A stretch of 64,000 bases of DNA, taken from positions 2,170,001 through 2,234,000 of the forward strand of contig OZ255630.1 of NCBI GenBank assembly GCA_965276825.1. Direction: 5' to 3'. The notes under the pieces are model-generated. The model was not told the origin of the DNA. It saw nothing but the letters and a program-made list of their open reading frames with translations, and did no database searches. The DNA is from G965276765 sp965276825. Lineage in GTDB: Bacteria > Actinomycetota > Acidimicrobiia > Acidimicrobiales > Palsa-688. A program made the position numbers and the translations under genes. This document shows, one piece after another, positions 1 through 10,572 of the stretch. Positions within the stretch are counted from its first letter, which is position 1. Each line of letters starts with the position of its first letter.

Positions 1-524
1 GCGACCAGGAACACGTGGAACGGGGCCAGGGACAGGAGCAGGAACGAGCACGTGGCGTCGGCCAGGTAGGCGACGGCCCACGCCCAGCTCAACCGGACCA
101 CCAGGGTGCGGCTGGCGGCGGCGGCCAGGTGCGGGCCGGCGAAGGGCACGACGTCGCGGGCCAGGCGCACGAGCAGCGGGCTGCCCCAGGTCGCCGACCA
201 GGCGAACATGGCGCCCGTGGCCGCCGTGCCCCCACACGGGATGGCGAAGAACAGGAAGCTCGAACCTGCGGCGAGGGCGCCCACGCACTTCAGCGCCAAG
301 GTGGCCAGGCTCAGCAGGATCAGGGGGGAGATGCGTCCTCGCTGGACGATCTGGGCGGCGGTGACCAGCAGCGTCCAGCCCCCGGACACCGCGATGGCGG
401 CCACGACACCGTGGGAGCCGTCGACGACGGCGAAGAGGACGAGGGGGACGGCGGTGGCGACCACCATCTCCCTGACGGCACCACCGAGGTGCCGGATGGA
501 GCGCGTGGCGCGTGTCGAGGTCAC
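1..524 (-). CDS. Integral membrane protein, C-terminus cut by window edge
   Basis: About 174 codons run from a GTG at 524 leftward off the window. An AGGAG sits only three bases before the GTG, so an internal ATG about 20 codons later is an alternative start. The translation is strongly hydrophobic, with at least four likely membrane segments (around residues 20-35, 42-60, 70-95 and 145-165) separated by short Arg-containing loops. The pattern resembles small polytopic proteins of unknown function such as the VC0807 group, but I cannot assign a family with confidence. It is transcribed in the same direction as the DUF35/thiolase pair to its right, across a gap of about 75 bases. Confidence 0.6.
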   Translation of the reverse strand, partial: MTSTRATRSIRHLGGAVREMVVATAVPLVLFAVVDGSHGVVAAIAVSGGWTLLVTAAQIVQRGRISPLILLSLATLALKCVGALAAGSSFLFFAIPCGGTAATGAMFAWSATWGSPLLVRLARDVVPFAGPHLAAAASRTLVVRLSWAWAVAYLADATCSFLLLSLAPFHVFLV

Positions 525-598
525 CCTCTCCTGATCGACCCGTGTGGGTGTCGACGTGAGGGAATGGGTGGCGACGCGGGGGGTATCGCCAGTCGTGA

Positions 599-994
599 CT
601 ACCCGGCCAGGTGGAAGATCGGCACCCGCTCGTAGTCGTCGTGACCGTCGAAGCCGATCTCGAGGTGGGTGCCGACGGCGATCACGTCGGGATCGGCACC
701 GACGAGCTGCGCCCACCACCACGGCCCCTCGGCGAGCTCGGCGATGACCTCGACGGTGGGAGGGGACGCCGCTCCTTCGCTCGGCTCGGCGGGGACGACG
801 ATCCAGCTGACCACCCATGCCCGCCCCGACGCCGGCTCCCACCCGAGGTCCAGGCGCCCACAGGTCGTGCACTGCGCAGCCGTCGGCTCGCTGGCGTGCC
901 CGTCGGGACAGCGCCGGATCAGGAGCTCCCCGCGCGCCGTGCCGTCGAAGAAGGCCTCGGTGGCGCCGTCACGCCTCACCGGCCCGACGGTCAC
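599..994 (-). CDS. Zn-ribbon/OB-fold protein (DUF35), partner of the adjacent thiolase-fold enzyme
   Basis: A 131-residue protein of the DUF35 family, which binds acyl-CoA and works as the obligate partner of thiolase-like enzymes. The N-terminal zinc-ribbon region has CPDGH near residue 29 and CTTCG near residue 42, so one knuckle is C-x3-H instead of the usual C-x2-C. An OB-fold follows (about residues 55-131: AWVVSWIVVP, then a VEVIAELAEG strand pair). The GTG start overlaps the thiolase stop as GTGA, so the two are translationally coupled and probably form a complex. Metal binding with the altered first knuckle is uncertain. The family call is secure; the substrate is unknown. Confidence 0.82.
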   Translation of the reverse strand: MTVGPVRRDGATEAFFDGTARGELLIRRCPDGHASEPTAAQCTTCGRLDLGWEPASGRAWVVSWIVVPAEPSEGAASPPTVEVIAELAEGPWWWAQLVGADPDVIAVGTHLEIGFDGHDDYERVPIFHLAG

Positions 995-2199
995 GACGTC
1001 ACCCCGCTCCCGAGGACGAGGGTCCCGTGGTGGTCGAGGATCCCGCCGTTGCCCGAGACCAGGACCAGGTCGTGGCGGTCGACCTGACGCTCGGCGGCCT
1101 CGCCGCGCGCCTGGATGACCGCCTCGGAGAGCGGCGTCATGCCCCACATGTAGTAGCTGGAAAGCTGGCCGCCCCCGGTGTTGAGCTTGAGCGACCCGTC
1201 GGGGCCGAGGACACCGCTCGAGACCAAGTCGCCACCTTCCCCTTTGGCGCAGAAGCCGTAGTCCTCGAGGGTGATGACCACCGTGAAGGTGTAGCAGTCG
1301 TAGAGCTCGACGACGTCGATGTCGGCCAGGCCGACGCCGGCCATGGCCAGGGCCGCCGGCCCGGACCGCGCCGCTCCGGAGACGATCCCGAAGTCGTCGT
1401 CCCGGCGCATCGAGGTGCCGGGATGGGACTGGCCCCAACCGAGCACGCGGACCGGAGGCCTGGCCAGGTCCGCGGCCCGCTCGGCGCGGGTGACGATGAC
1501 GGCCACCCCGCCGTTGGACACCACGCAGCAGTCGAGCAGATGGAACGGCTCGGCGACCCAACGCGACGACTGGTGGTCGTCCAGCGTGATCGCCTCGCGC
1601 ATCTGCGCCCTGGGGTTGAGCATCGCCCAGTCCCGCTGCGCGACGGCCACGTGGCCGAGCTGCTCGCTGGTGGTACCGAAGCGCTCCATGTGCCGGCGCG
1701 CCGCAAGCGCGTACAGCGGATTGGGCCCGAGGATGCCGGAAGCGGCCAGCAGTCCGCTCCAACCCGACGGAGCCCGGCCGCCGGCGTAGGCGCTCCCCGC
1801 CCGGCGGCCGGCGGAGAGCGGGCTGTCAGCGAAGACGCACGCAACCGTGTCGACCATGCCCGACTCGACGGCCATGGAGCCCACCTGCACCATGCCTGCG
1901 GCGGTCGACCCGTAGGCCTGCATCTCCGAGAGCAACCCGAGGTCGGTGAGCCCGAGATCGCGCGCCAACGACAGCGAGACACCCCCCGTCACCCCCGACG
2001 ACACGAGCAGCCCGTCGATGTCGGCCACGGCGATGCCGGCGTCGTCCGCGGCCAGACGGACGGCGTCGGCGGCGAACTGCGAGGGCCGCCGCCCGTACAC
2101 CTTGCCCATCTCGGTGATCCCGAGCCCGACGATGACCGGCCGGTAGGCCCCGGGGACCTGACGGGGGCCGAACCCGGCATACGGCTCGCTCGAGGTCAT
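991..2199 (-). CDS. Thiolase-fold protein (SCP2-thiolase/Ltp-type), possible acyl-CoA aldolase
   Basis: A 402-residue member of the SCP2-type thiolase family, chosen to start at the ATG at 2199 behind a clear GGAGGAG. It opens with VIVGLGITEMGKVYGR, typical of the family. The position where true thiolases carry the nucleophilic Cys reads MQAYGSTAAG, so no Cys is seen there. Tyr-rich stretches (ELYDCYTFT near residue 285 and SSYYMWGMTPL near 335) resemble the DUF35-dependent aldolases that cleave side chains from steroid-CoA esters. The DUF35 partner gene is fused translationally downstream. Family membership is solid. Retro-aldol activity rather than thiolysis is inference, and the substrate (steroid or other branched acyl-CoA) cannot be read from the sequence. 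Confidence 0.8.
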   Translation of the reverse strand: MTSSEPYAGFGPRQVPGAYRPVIVGLGITEMGKVYGRRPSQFAADAVRLAADDAGIAVADIDGLLVSSGVTGGVSLSLARDLGLTDLGLLSEMQAYGSTAAGMVQVGSMAVESGMVDTVACVFADSPLSAGRRAGSAYAGGRAPSGWSGLLAASGILGPNPLYALAARRHMERFGTTSEQLGHVAVAQRDWAMLNPRAQMREAITLDDHQSSRWVAEPFHLLDCCVVSNGGVAVIVTRAERAADLARPPVRVLGWGQSHPGTSMRRDDDFGIVSGAARSGPAALAMAGVGLADIDVVELYDCYTFTVVITLEDYGFCAKGEGGDLVSSGVLGPDGSLKLNTGGGQLSSYYMWGMTPLSEAVIQARGEAAERQVDRHDLVLVSGNGGILDHHGTLVLGSGVTS

Positions 2200-2410
2200 C
2201 GGGTCTCCTCCTCCAGGCTCGGCTGCCCCCAGGATGCTCCCTCGACCGGCGGTCCGGCCAGCCCGGGTCCCGGCGGGCAACGGCCACGGGCCGCTAGACC
2301 AGAGGTGACCCCGACGATCCGCCCTACCAGGGGTAGGCCGTGCTCGGCGGCCGCCCGGGTAGCGTCCGGGTTGTGCGAATCGCCACCGTCCCGCGCGCGG
2401 CGCACGGCGG

Positions 2411-3421
2411 ATGACCGACGGTTCCAAGGTCGAGTTGTCGCGCGCCGAGGGCGCCTTCTACGGCTTGGCCATCGGGGACGCCCTGGGCATGCCGACCCAA
2501 CTGCTCTCGCGGTCGAGGATCCGAGCCACGTGGGGTCCGGCGCTCAGCGGCTTCGAGCGAGCCCCGGACGATCATCCGATCGCCGCCGGCATGGAGGCGG
2601 GCAGGGTGACCGACGACACCGAGCAGGCCGTCCTGCTCGCCGAGCACCTCCTGGTCGGATCGGGACACGTCGACGCCGAGGAGTGGGCTCGGGCGCTGCT
2701 GGCCTGGGAAGCAGATATGACGGCGCGCGGGTCGCTCGACCTCCTCGGCCCCTCGACGAGACGAGCTGCGGCTGCGGTCGCGGCGGGCGCTTCGGTCGAG
2801 GAGAGCGGCCGATCCGGTGACACCAACGGGGCAGCCATGCGGATCGCCCCGGTGGGCATCGCCACGCCCGTTCAGGACCTCCACGAGTTCGTCGATCGCG
2901 TCGTCGACGCCAGCTTCGTGACCCACAACACCGGCATCGCGCTGGCTGGCGCCGCGGCCGTCGGTGCAGCTGTCAGCGCCGCGATCGGGGGCGCCGACCG
3001 AGCCGAAGCGACCGAGACAGCCGTCGAGGCGGCCACCCTGGCGGCAGATCGCGGGCACTGGGTCGCAGGCGCCGACGTGTCATCGCGGATTCGCTGGGCG
3101 ACCGACCTGGTGGACGGGCTCGATCCGACGGAGGCGGCCGATCAGATCTACACGCTGGTCGGCACCGGGGTGGCCACGCAGGAGTCGGTGCCGGCTGCCT
3201 TCGCCGTGCTGGCCGCCGGCGGCGACGATCCATGGTTGGTGTGCCTGGCGGCCGCCTCGCTCGGAGGCGACTGTGACACGATCGCCGCCATGGCCGGGGC
3301 TATCGGCGGCGCCCTCCACGGCAAGGGGTCCTTCCCTCCCACCGCCGTGGCGACGATCGAGACCCGCAACCACCTGCGCCTCGACCAGCTCACTCGACGC
3401 CTGCTCTCCCTGCGACACTGA
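2411..3421 (+). CDS. ADP-ribosylglycohydrolase family protein
   Basis: A 336-residue protein of the ADP-ribosyl-glycohydrolase (ARH/DraG-like) family, which hydrolyses the N- or O-glycosidic bond of ADP-ribosylated substrates or related ribosides using two metal ions. The metal-binding motifs are present: GLAIGDALGMPTQ near the N-terminus, VTDDTEQAVLLAEHL near residue 66, and GGDCDTIAAMAGAIGGALHG near residue 288. The gene overlaps the following PfkB kinase by one base (TGATG), so the two are coupled. In Enterobacteria the same pair (yegU/yegV) sits in an operon with a nucleoside transporter, which suggests a riboside salvage role and not protein de-ADP-ribosylation. The substrate is unknown. 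Confidence 0.88.
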   Translation: MTDGSKVELSRAEGAFYGLAIGDALGMPTQLLSRSRIRATWGPALSGFERAPDDHPIAAGMEAGRVTDDTEQAVLLAEHLLVGSGHVDAEEWARALLAWEADMTARGSLDLLGPSTRRAAAAVAAGASVEESGRSGDTNGAAMRIAPVGIATPVQDLHEFVDRVVDASFVTHNTGIALAGAAAVGAAVSAAIGGADRAEATETAVEAATLAADRGHWVAGADVSSRIRWATDLVDGLDPTEAADQIYTLVGTGVATQESVPAAFAVLAAGGDDPWLVCLAAASLGGDCDTIAAMAGAIGGALHGKGSFPPTAVATIETRNHLRLDQLTRRLLSLRH

Positions 3422-4368
3422 TGCCACGCGTCGTGCTGCTCGGCGAGGTCCTGGTGGACATCGTCCTGCGCGTCCCCGCCGTCCCCGATGTCGGGGGCGA
3501 CGTCGTGGCCACCTCCTCGGAGGTGCTCGTCGGCGCAGGCTTCAACGTCCTGGTCGCAGTCGTCCGCCAAGGAGTCCCCGCGGCCTATGCCGGGGGGCAC
3601 GGGACCGGACCCTGGGGCGACATGGCCAGGGCGGCGATGCAGGACGCCGGCATCGAGATCCTCCGAGCACCCACGGCGGACCGCGATACGGGCTTCGACA
3701 TCGCTCTGATCGATGCGGCTGGTGAGCGGACGTTCGTCACCACACTCGGAGCGGAGGCTCGCACCACACGTGAGCACCTGGCGGCCATCGACCTGCAGCC
3801 CGCAGACCTCGTCTACGTGTCAGGGTACGCGCTGGCCTTTCCTGGCAACGCGGCACCCATGGCTCGGTGGGTCGACGAGCTGTCCCCCGAGGTGACGGTG
3901 CTGGTCGACCCGGGTCCACTCGTGGCCCAGATACCACGCGACTCACTCGAGGTGGTCCAGCGGCGAGCGGACTGGTGGAGCTGCAATCAGCGAGAGGCCG
4001 CGATCGTCACCGGTCAGGAGGATCCCCTGGTTGCCGCCGCCGCTCTCCTCGCCGTCAGCGGCCGCGACGGAGTCATCGTGCGAGCCGGAGCGGCCGGCTG
4101 CATCGTCGCCCAGCCGGGAACCGCTCCCTCCGAGTTGCATCCACCGAAGGTCCAAGCGGTCGACACCAACGGTGCAGGCGACACTCACGCCGGCGTCTTC
4201 CTGGCCGCCATCGCCCAGCACCTCGACCCGCTCGCCGCCGCGCAACGCGCCAACCTCGCGGCGGCGATCAGTGTCACGAGCCCTGGGCCGGCAACCGCTC
4301 CGACCGCCGCGCAGATCGACACCTATCTCGGGACGACTGGCTCAGCGCGCCTGGGCGCGGGTGGCTGA
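3421..4368 (+). CDS. PfkB-family carbohydrate/nucleoside kinase
   Basis: A 315-residue ribokinase-like sugar or nucleoside kinase. The N-terminal VVLLGEVLVDIVLRVP strand and the conserved Gly-rich lid region are present. The C-terminal signature reads DTNGAGDTHAGVFLAAIA near residue 250; its Asp is the catalytic base of the family, and the following residue is His where most members have Phe or Ala. The ATG shares its A with the stop codon of the ADP-ribosylglycohydrolase gene, so translation is coupled. A joint task is likely: the hydrolase releases ribose, ADP-ribose or a related sugar and the kinase phosphorylates it. The exact sugar is not determined. Confidence 0.87.
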   Translation: MPRVVLLGEVLVDIVLRVPAVPDVGGDVVATSSEVLVGAGFNVLVAVVRQGVPAAYAGGHGTGPWGDMARAAMQDAGIEILRAPTADRDTGFDIALIDAAGERTFVTTLGAEARTTREHLAAIDLQPADLVYVSGYALAFPGNAAPMARWVDELSPEVTVLVDPGPLVAQIPRDSLEVVQRRADWWSCNQREAAIVTGQEDPLVAAAALLAVSGRDGVIVRAGAAGCIVAQPGTAPSELHPPKVQAVDTNGAGDTHAGVFLAAIAQHLDPLAAAQRANLAAAISVTSPGPATAPTAAQIDTYLGTTGSARLGAGG

Positions 4369-4527
4369 CACGTCGAGGCCACGGTGACCATCGCCACTCT
4401 CACGCGGCCCTGACGCGAACGACGGCGCCACCGGCGGCGTTGCTACCGTCGCCAGCGTGAGCGACCGTCCAGCGCAGATGTTGCTGGCGACCGCGTGGCG
4501 GGCGGTCGGCCCCCGGGAGGGTGTGCG

Positions 4528-5184
4528 GTGTTGATCGATCTCGACCCCGAGGGTGTCGGGCACATCGTCGCCGCCCTCGGTCGTGGTGACCCGGTGGTCC
4601 TGCCGCCGCCGTCGCCGATCACCTACGGCGTGGCCGGCACCGACCCGGGGGCGGTCAATCGGGCCAAGGGCCGTCCGACGGACCAGCCGGTGGCGGTCGG
4701 TTTGACCCGTCTGGCACCGGTGGCCGCCTGTCTGGACCTGGACGAGAGCAGCATGGCGTTGGTGGAATGGCTGGTCTTCCGCGAATGGCTGACGGTCCTG
4801 GTGCCGATGCGGCTTGGCGCGCCGGGCTGGACGGCCCCGGCGACGGTGGACGACACCATGCTCCTGGCCGGCGCGTGGCTTCCCGAGACGCTGCCGATCG
4901 TCGACAGCGTCGAGGTGCTGTACCTGAGCAGCGGCAACCGCACCAGCGGCCAAGCGGCCCGGACCGCCGAGGAGGCCGACGCCGTGTTCGCCGGGCAACT
5001 GCCGGTGCTCAACGGCGACTCGCTGCGGTCCCCGTCGCTGCCCCACGGCGCCACCACCATGGTCGAGCTGGCCGGCGACGGGAGCCTCACCCTGGCCCGC
5101 CACGGCATCAACGATCGCGGCTTCGACCAGGACGATCCCAGCGTGTTCGTCGCCGACCTGGCGCAGCGTTTCTCATCCCGCTAG
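4528..5184 (+). CDS. YrdC/Sua5-like domain protein
   Basis: A 218-residue protein with features of the YrdC/Sua5/TsaC fold, which in its best-known members makes threonylcarbamoyl-AMP for tRNA t6A. Seen here are KGRPTDQPVAV near residue 45 (the Lys-x-Arg nucleotide-binding element) and SSGNRTSGQAARTAEEADAVF near residue 137, matching the family SAN-x-SG segment. The start is taken as GTG at 4528 because a GGGAGG lies seven bases upstream. It diverges from classical TsaC, so a role in t6A is uncertain. The stop codon TAG at 5182-5184 is shared with the end of an IS630 element inserted exactly there; restoring the empty site would give the same TAG, so the protein is intact. Confidence 0.72.
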   Translation: MLIDLDPEGVGHIVAALGRGDPVVLPPPSPITYGVAGTDPGAVNRAKGRPTDQPVAVGLTRLAPVAACLDLDESSMALVEWLVFREWLTVLVPMRLGAPGWTAPATVDDTMLLAGAWLPETLPIVDSVEVLYLSSGNRTSGQAARTAEEADAVFAGQLPVLNGDSLRSPSLPHGATTMVELAGDGSLTLARHGINDRGFDQDDPSVFVADLAQRFSSR

Positions 5185-6293
5185 TGCTGCGTCGCGCTTT
5201 TGACTTGTGACAGGGTTTTGCGGCCCCGGCGTATCTTTTCGAGGATTTCGTCAGCGGCGGCGTGCCAAACGGATGGTTTGGGATCGTCGTTCCAGTGGCT
5301 GACCCAGGTGGCGATGGCTTCGATCAGGTGCGGAACGCTGGTGAACGTGCCGCGGCGCAACCGACGGTCGGTCAGCTCCTTGAACCATCGTTCCACGAGG
5401 TTGAGCCATGACGAACTGGTCGGCGTGAAATGCAGATGCCATCGGGCTCGGCGGGGATGCGCGAGCCACCCGGCGACCTCGGGACCCTTGTGCGCGGACA
5501 GGTTGTCGAGGACCACGTGGATGTCGAGGCTGCGAGGGACGTCCTTGTCGATCTTCTTGAAGAACGCCAACACATCAGCCGAGGTGTGGGTCTTGCGGCA
5601 CTGAGTCGTCATCTCACCGGTAGCGATGTTCAACGCCGCGAAGAGATCCGTGGTCCCGTTCCGCTTGTAGTCATGGGTCATCGTGTTCGCTCGACCGCGG
5701 CGCATCGGTAGCGACGGCTGGGTTCGATCGAGCGCCTGGCACTGAGTCTTCTCGTCGAAGCTGAACACGACAGCCTTCTTCGGCAAGTCGAGGTAGAGGC
5801 CCACGACATCGACGAGTTTCTCCTCGAAGCGAGGATCGTTGGAGAGCTCGAAGGCGTCAACCTTCCACGGTTTCAGCTCATGGTCACGCCAGATCCTGGC
5901 CACGGTGTCCTTGCCGACGCCCAACTTCTTCGCCAAGGTCCGTGTCGTCCAGTGCGTCGAGGTGTCATCGGGTTTCTCGTTCAGCGTGTAACGAACCACC
6001 TCGGCCACCTTGCCATCGGGCAGACAGGCCTTGCGGCCCCGGCCCTTGGCGATCACACCCACAAAGGCGACACCCTCTCGGGCGAAGCTGGCCCGCCACG
6101 CCCGGACCGTGTTCGCCGACACCCCGACCCGGCGACCGATCTCCTCGTTGTTCACCCCATCCGCGGCAGCCAACAACGCCTCGGCCTGACGGACCGCGCG
6201 ATGCGCCAGCGCCGGAGAACCAGCGATCCCGGCCAATCGGTCGCGGTCATCATCGGTCATCAACAACGGAGGGGCACCACGCATCGTCAACAT
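5181..6293 (-). CDS. IS630 family transposase
   Basis: A 370-residue, apparently intact DDE transposase. The N-terminal helix-turn-helix is visible (NNEEIGRRVGVSANTVRAWR, about residues 49-68). A second DNA-binding segment follows (THWTTRTLAKKLGVGKDTVA), and then the catalytic core: FSFDEK near residue 179, VVLDNLSAHKG near 261 and WLNLVERWFKELTDRRLRRG near 297, which supply the D, D and E residues. Its stop codon overlaps the element's left end and, on the opposite strand, the stop codon of the YrdC-like gene. Confidence 0.93.
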   Translation of the reverse strand: MLTMRGAPPLLMTDDDRDRLAGIAGSPALAHRAVRQAEALLAAADGVNNEEIGRRVGVSANTVRAWRASFAREGVAFVGVIAKGRGRKACLPDGKVAEVVRYTLNEKPDDTSTHWTTRTLAKKLGVGKDTVARIWRDHELKPWKVDAFELSNDPRFEEKLVDVVGLYLDLPKKAVVFSFDEKTQCQALDRTQPSLPMRRGRANTMTHDYKRNGTTDLFAALNIATGEMTTQCRKTHTSADVLAFFKKIDKDVPRSLDIHVVLDNLSAHKGPEVAGWLAHPRRARWHLHFTPTSSSWLNLVERWFKELTDRRLRRGTFTSVPHLIEAIATWVSHWNDDPKPSVWHAAADEILEKIRRGRKTLSQVKSATQH

Positions 6294-6336
6294 GATGCCA
6301 ATCCTAGCCCCAAGCTATTTATAAGACACAGCACTA
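5182..6336. mobile_element. IS630-family insertion sequence
   Basis: About 1.15 kb, complete. The ends are TAGTGCTGCGTC on the left (5182) and the reverse complement of TAGTGCTGTGTC on the right (ending 6336), a 12-base terminal inverted repeat with one mismatch. Both ends sit at a TA dinucleotide, the TA duplication typical of IS630/Tc1 elements, and both lie in a CTAG context. The only gene is the transposase on the minus strand. The element landed in the TAG stop codon of the YrdC-like gene without changing the encoded protein. Confidence 0.9.
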
Positions 6337-6383
6337 GCGAGCGTGCCCGGGAGATCCGGCCACGTCACGCCTACGCGACCCGG

Positions 6384-8771
<2,388 letters not shown>

Positions 8772-8953
8772 CGTGTCTCCATCAGGTTGGGCGGGGCCGC
8801 CTCGGCGGTTTCGGTCGGCGTCGCCTGGCTCGATCCGAACCAGCCTCGCACAACGTCCGGTTCACCTTCGTCGCGCTGCGGCGGTCGGCACCCATCGGTC
8901 CCGGAGCAGGGTCGGTGACGGTGGCCGCCTGGCGGCTGCGACCGACGTCGCGC

Positions 8954-8970
8954 GCGGGCTCTCAGCCCGC
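8954..8970 (-). terminator. Hairpin just past the FMN reductase stop
   Basis: A perfect 7-bp stem (GCGGGCT/AGCCCGC) with a 3-base CTC loop begins two bases beyond the TAG stop of the reductase gene. There is no long U-tract, so it may act as a factor-assisted or weak terminator. Confidence 0.5.
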
Positions 8971-8971
8971 C

Positions 8972-9550
8972 CTACGAGATGCCAGTGGCCTCGGTGGAGT
9001 CGCTTTCGTTGCCGGAGCTGGCAAGGATCGTCAGGACGGCAGCGACCTGGTCGCGGATCGCCGGGTCTGTGATGAGACCGTCAGTGCCGATCATGGCGCC
9101 GGTGACCGGCACTCGGGCGCAGGCGGACTCGACGATGGTGGCACTCGCGTAGCACAGGATCTTGCGCAGCGACTCGTGGGCGTTGACGGCTCCGCGCGGT
9201 GACGCATCGATCCACGCCACTGGCTTCCCGGCGATGGAGCCGGGCTGGTCGTCACCGATGGTCCAGTCGAGGAGGTTCTTGAACGATCCCGGCAGCGCAC
9301 CGGCGTACTCCGGCACCGAGAGCACGATCGCGTCGGCCGCGTGGACCTGGCGACGGAGCTCGGCCACCGGAGGAGGAAGCGGGTCGGCGTCTTCGTCGGG
9401 GTTGAAGTGCGGCAGACGGCCGAGGCCCTCGTAGACGACCACCCGGGTGTCCTCGGGCGCGATGTCCTGCGCGGTACGCAGCACGGCCGTGTTGGTGGAA
9501 CGAGCCCGCAAGCTCCCCGAGATCACCAGGACACGTCGGAGAGCGACCAT
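8972..9550 (-). CDS. NADPH-dependent FMN reductase
   Basis: A 192-residue flavodoxin-fold reductase that uses NAD(P)H to reduce FMN or quinone/azo-type acceptors in the cytosol. The FMN-binding loop GSLRARSTN follows the first strand (VLVISG), and VPEYAGALPGSFKNLLDW near residue 90 is the second family signature. The ATG at 9550 is preferred because the Rossmann strand begins five residues later; a GTG at 9565 is in frame and neither has a strong Shine-Dalgarno site. A hairpin follows the stop directly. It is divergent from the methyltransferase gene to the right, with about 75 bases between them. Confidence 0.88.
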   Translation of the reverse strand: MVALRRVLVISGSLRARSTNTAVLRTAQDIAPEDTRVVVYEGLGRLPHFNPDEDADPLPPPVAELRRQVHAADAIVLSVPEYAGALPGSFKNLLDWTIGDDQPGSIAGKPVAWIDASPRGAVNAHESLRKILCYASATIVESACARVPVTGAMIGTDGLITDPAIRDQVAAVLTILASSGNESDSTEATGIS

Positions 9551-9624
9551 GGCCAGGACAACCACGGGATCGGCTCGATAGTTCCCGCAGAGGGGTGATC
9601 AGGGTTTCGCTAACTTTGACCTCC

Positions 9625-10482
9625 GTGTCGCGATCCCATGTCGACTACGAGCAGCACGGTCGCACCTACGCGCAGAACCGGCGGTCGGATCCGAGGATTG
9701 CTGCTCGGATCCTGGCCGCGCTGGGCGACGCCCGGACGGTGCTGAACGTGGGCGCCGGCACGGGATCGTATGAGCCCCGGGACCGCTGGGTCCTCGCAGT
9801 CGAGCCGAGCGCCACCATGCGCTCACAGCGAGGCACCGACGCTGCACCGGCCATCGACGCCAGTGCCGAGACGCTCCCGTTCGACGACGATGCCGTGGAC
9901 GCAGCGATGGCTTGTGTCACGATCCACCACTGGGACCCCTCGGAGAAGGGGCTGGCCGAGATGCGTCGGGTTGCCCGGGGCCCGGTCGTCGTGTTCACCT
10001 TCGAGCTCGCCGGCCTGCCGGCATGGCAGCATCAGTACCTCGCCGAGTGCGTCTCGGCCGAGACTCCCCGCTTCCCCTCCCTCCACGCCGTCGCGACCGC
10101 GCTCGGAGGCCGGATCAGAGTCGAGCGCATCCCGACGCCCGGTGACTGCGCTGACGGCTTCTTCGAAGCGTTCTGGCGACGACCGGAGGCGCTGCTGGAC
10201 CCGGCCGTCCGCTCCTCGCAGTCGGTCTGGGCGCTCCTGTCTCCCGGCGTCGAGGACCGCATCGTCACCCGCCTGTCCGAAGCGCTCGCATCCGGAAGAT
10301 GGGACGCCGAACACGGTCACCTTCGCGAGCAGCGGGACCTTGACGGCGCCCTACGCCTCATCGTCTCCAGCGCGCCTGAAGCTCACCACCCATCGACCCC
10401 AACCTCAGGAGACCGCGTGCAGTACCGCACCTCTCCGGCACCTTCGGCATGCCCGGCGGAGCAGACCGGTCTCCGCAGCTGA
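9625..10482 (+). CDS. Class I SAM-dependent methyltransferase
   Basis: About 285 residues with a class I methyltransferase core: motif I VLNVGAGTGSYEP near residue 40, the acidic residue after strand 2 in LAVEPSATM, a DASAETLPFDDDAVDAAMA segment and the IHHWDPSEKGLAEMRRVARG helix. The GTG at 9625 is chosen because homologues begin a few residues before DYEQHGRTYAQNR; no Shine-Dalgarno site is seen, so the mRNA may be leaderless. The last 20-25 residues read through the start of a neighbouring pseudogene (PEBP-like) in another frame, so the native C-terminus may have been altered. Substrate unknown. Confidence 0.8.
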   Translation: MSRSHVDYEQHGRTYAQNRRSDPRIAARILAALGDARTVLNVGAGTGSYEPRDRWVLAVEPSATMRSQRGTDAAPAIDASAETLPFDDDAVDAAMACVTIHHWDPSEKGLAEMRRVARGPVVVFTFELAGLPAWQHQYLAECVSAETPRFPSLHAVATALGGRIRVERIPTPGDCADGFFEAFWRRPEALLDPAVRSSQSVWALLSPGVEDRIVTRLSEALASGRWDAEHGHLREQRDLDGALRLIVSSAPEAHHPSTPTSGDRVQYRTSPAPSACPAEQTGLRS

Positions 10483-10572
10483 GCTGGGAGGGCGCACCGG
10501 CACCAAGAGCTTCGCCGTGACCGTCTGGGATGCAGACGCGCCGACGACTCCGGATTCTGGCACTGGGCGGTC
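10414..10572 (+). pseudogene. PEBP/YbhB-like (RKIP family) N-terminal fragment
   Basis: Reading across frames gives LSGTFGMPGG, RSPQLSWEGAPA, KSFAVTVWDADAP and SGFWHWAV in order. This is the N-terminal half of a bacterial phosphatidylethanolamine-binding-protein homologue (YbhB family). At least two single-base frameshifts interrupt it (near 10500 and 10545). A CAGGAGACCGC before GTG 10414 looks like the original ribosome site. The match ends abruptly at 10572, where sequence of an unrelated SDR enzyme begins without its own N-terminus. Confidence 0.7.

Noticed and set aside
817..2820. A 667-codon open frame on the plus strand
   Set aside because: Antisense to the DUF35/thiolase pair and running into the hydrolase gene in another frame; no domain.
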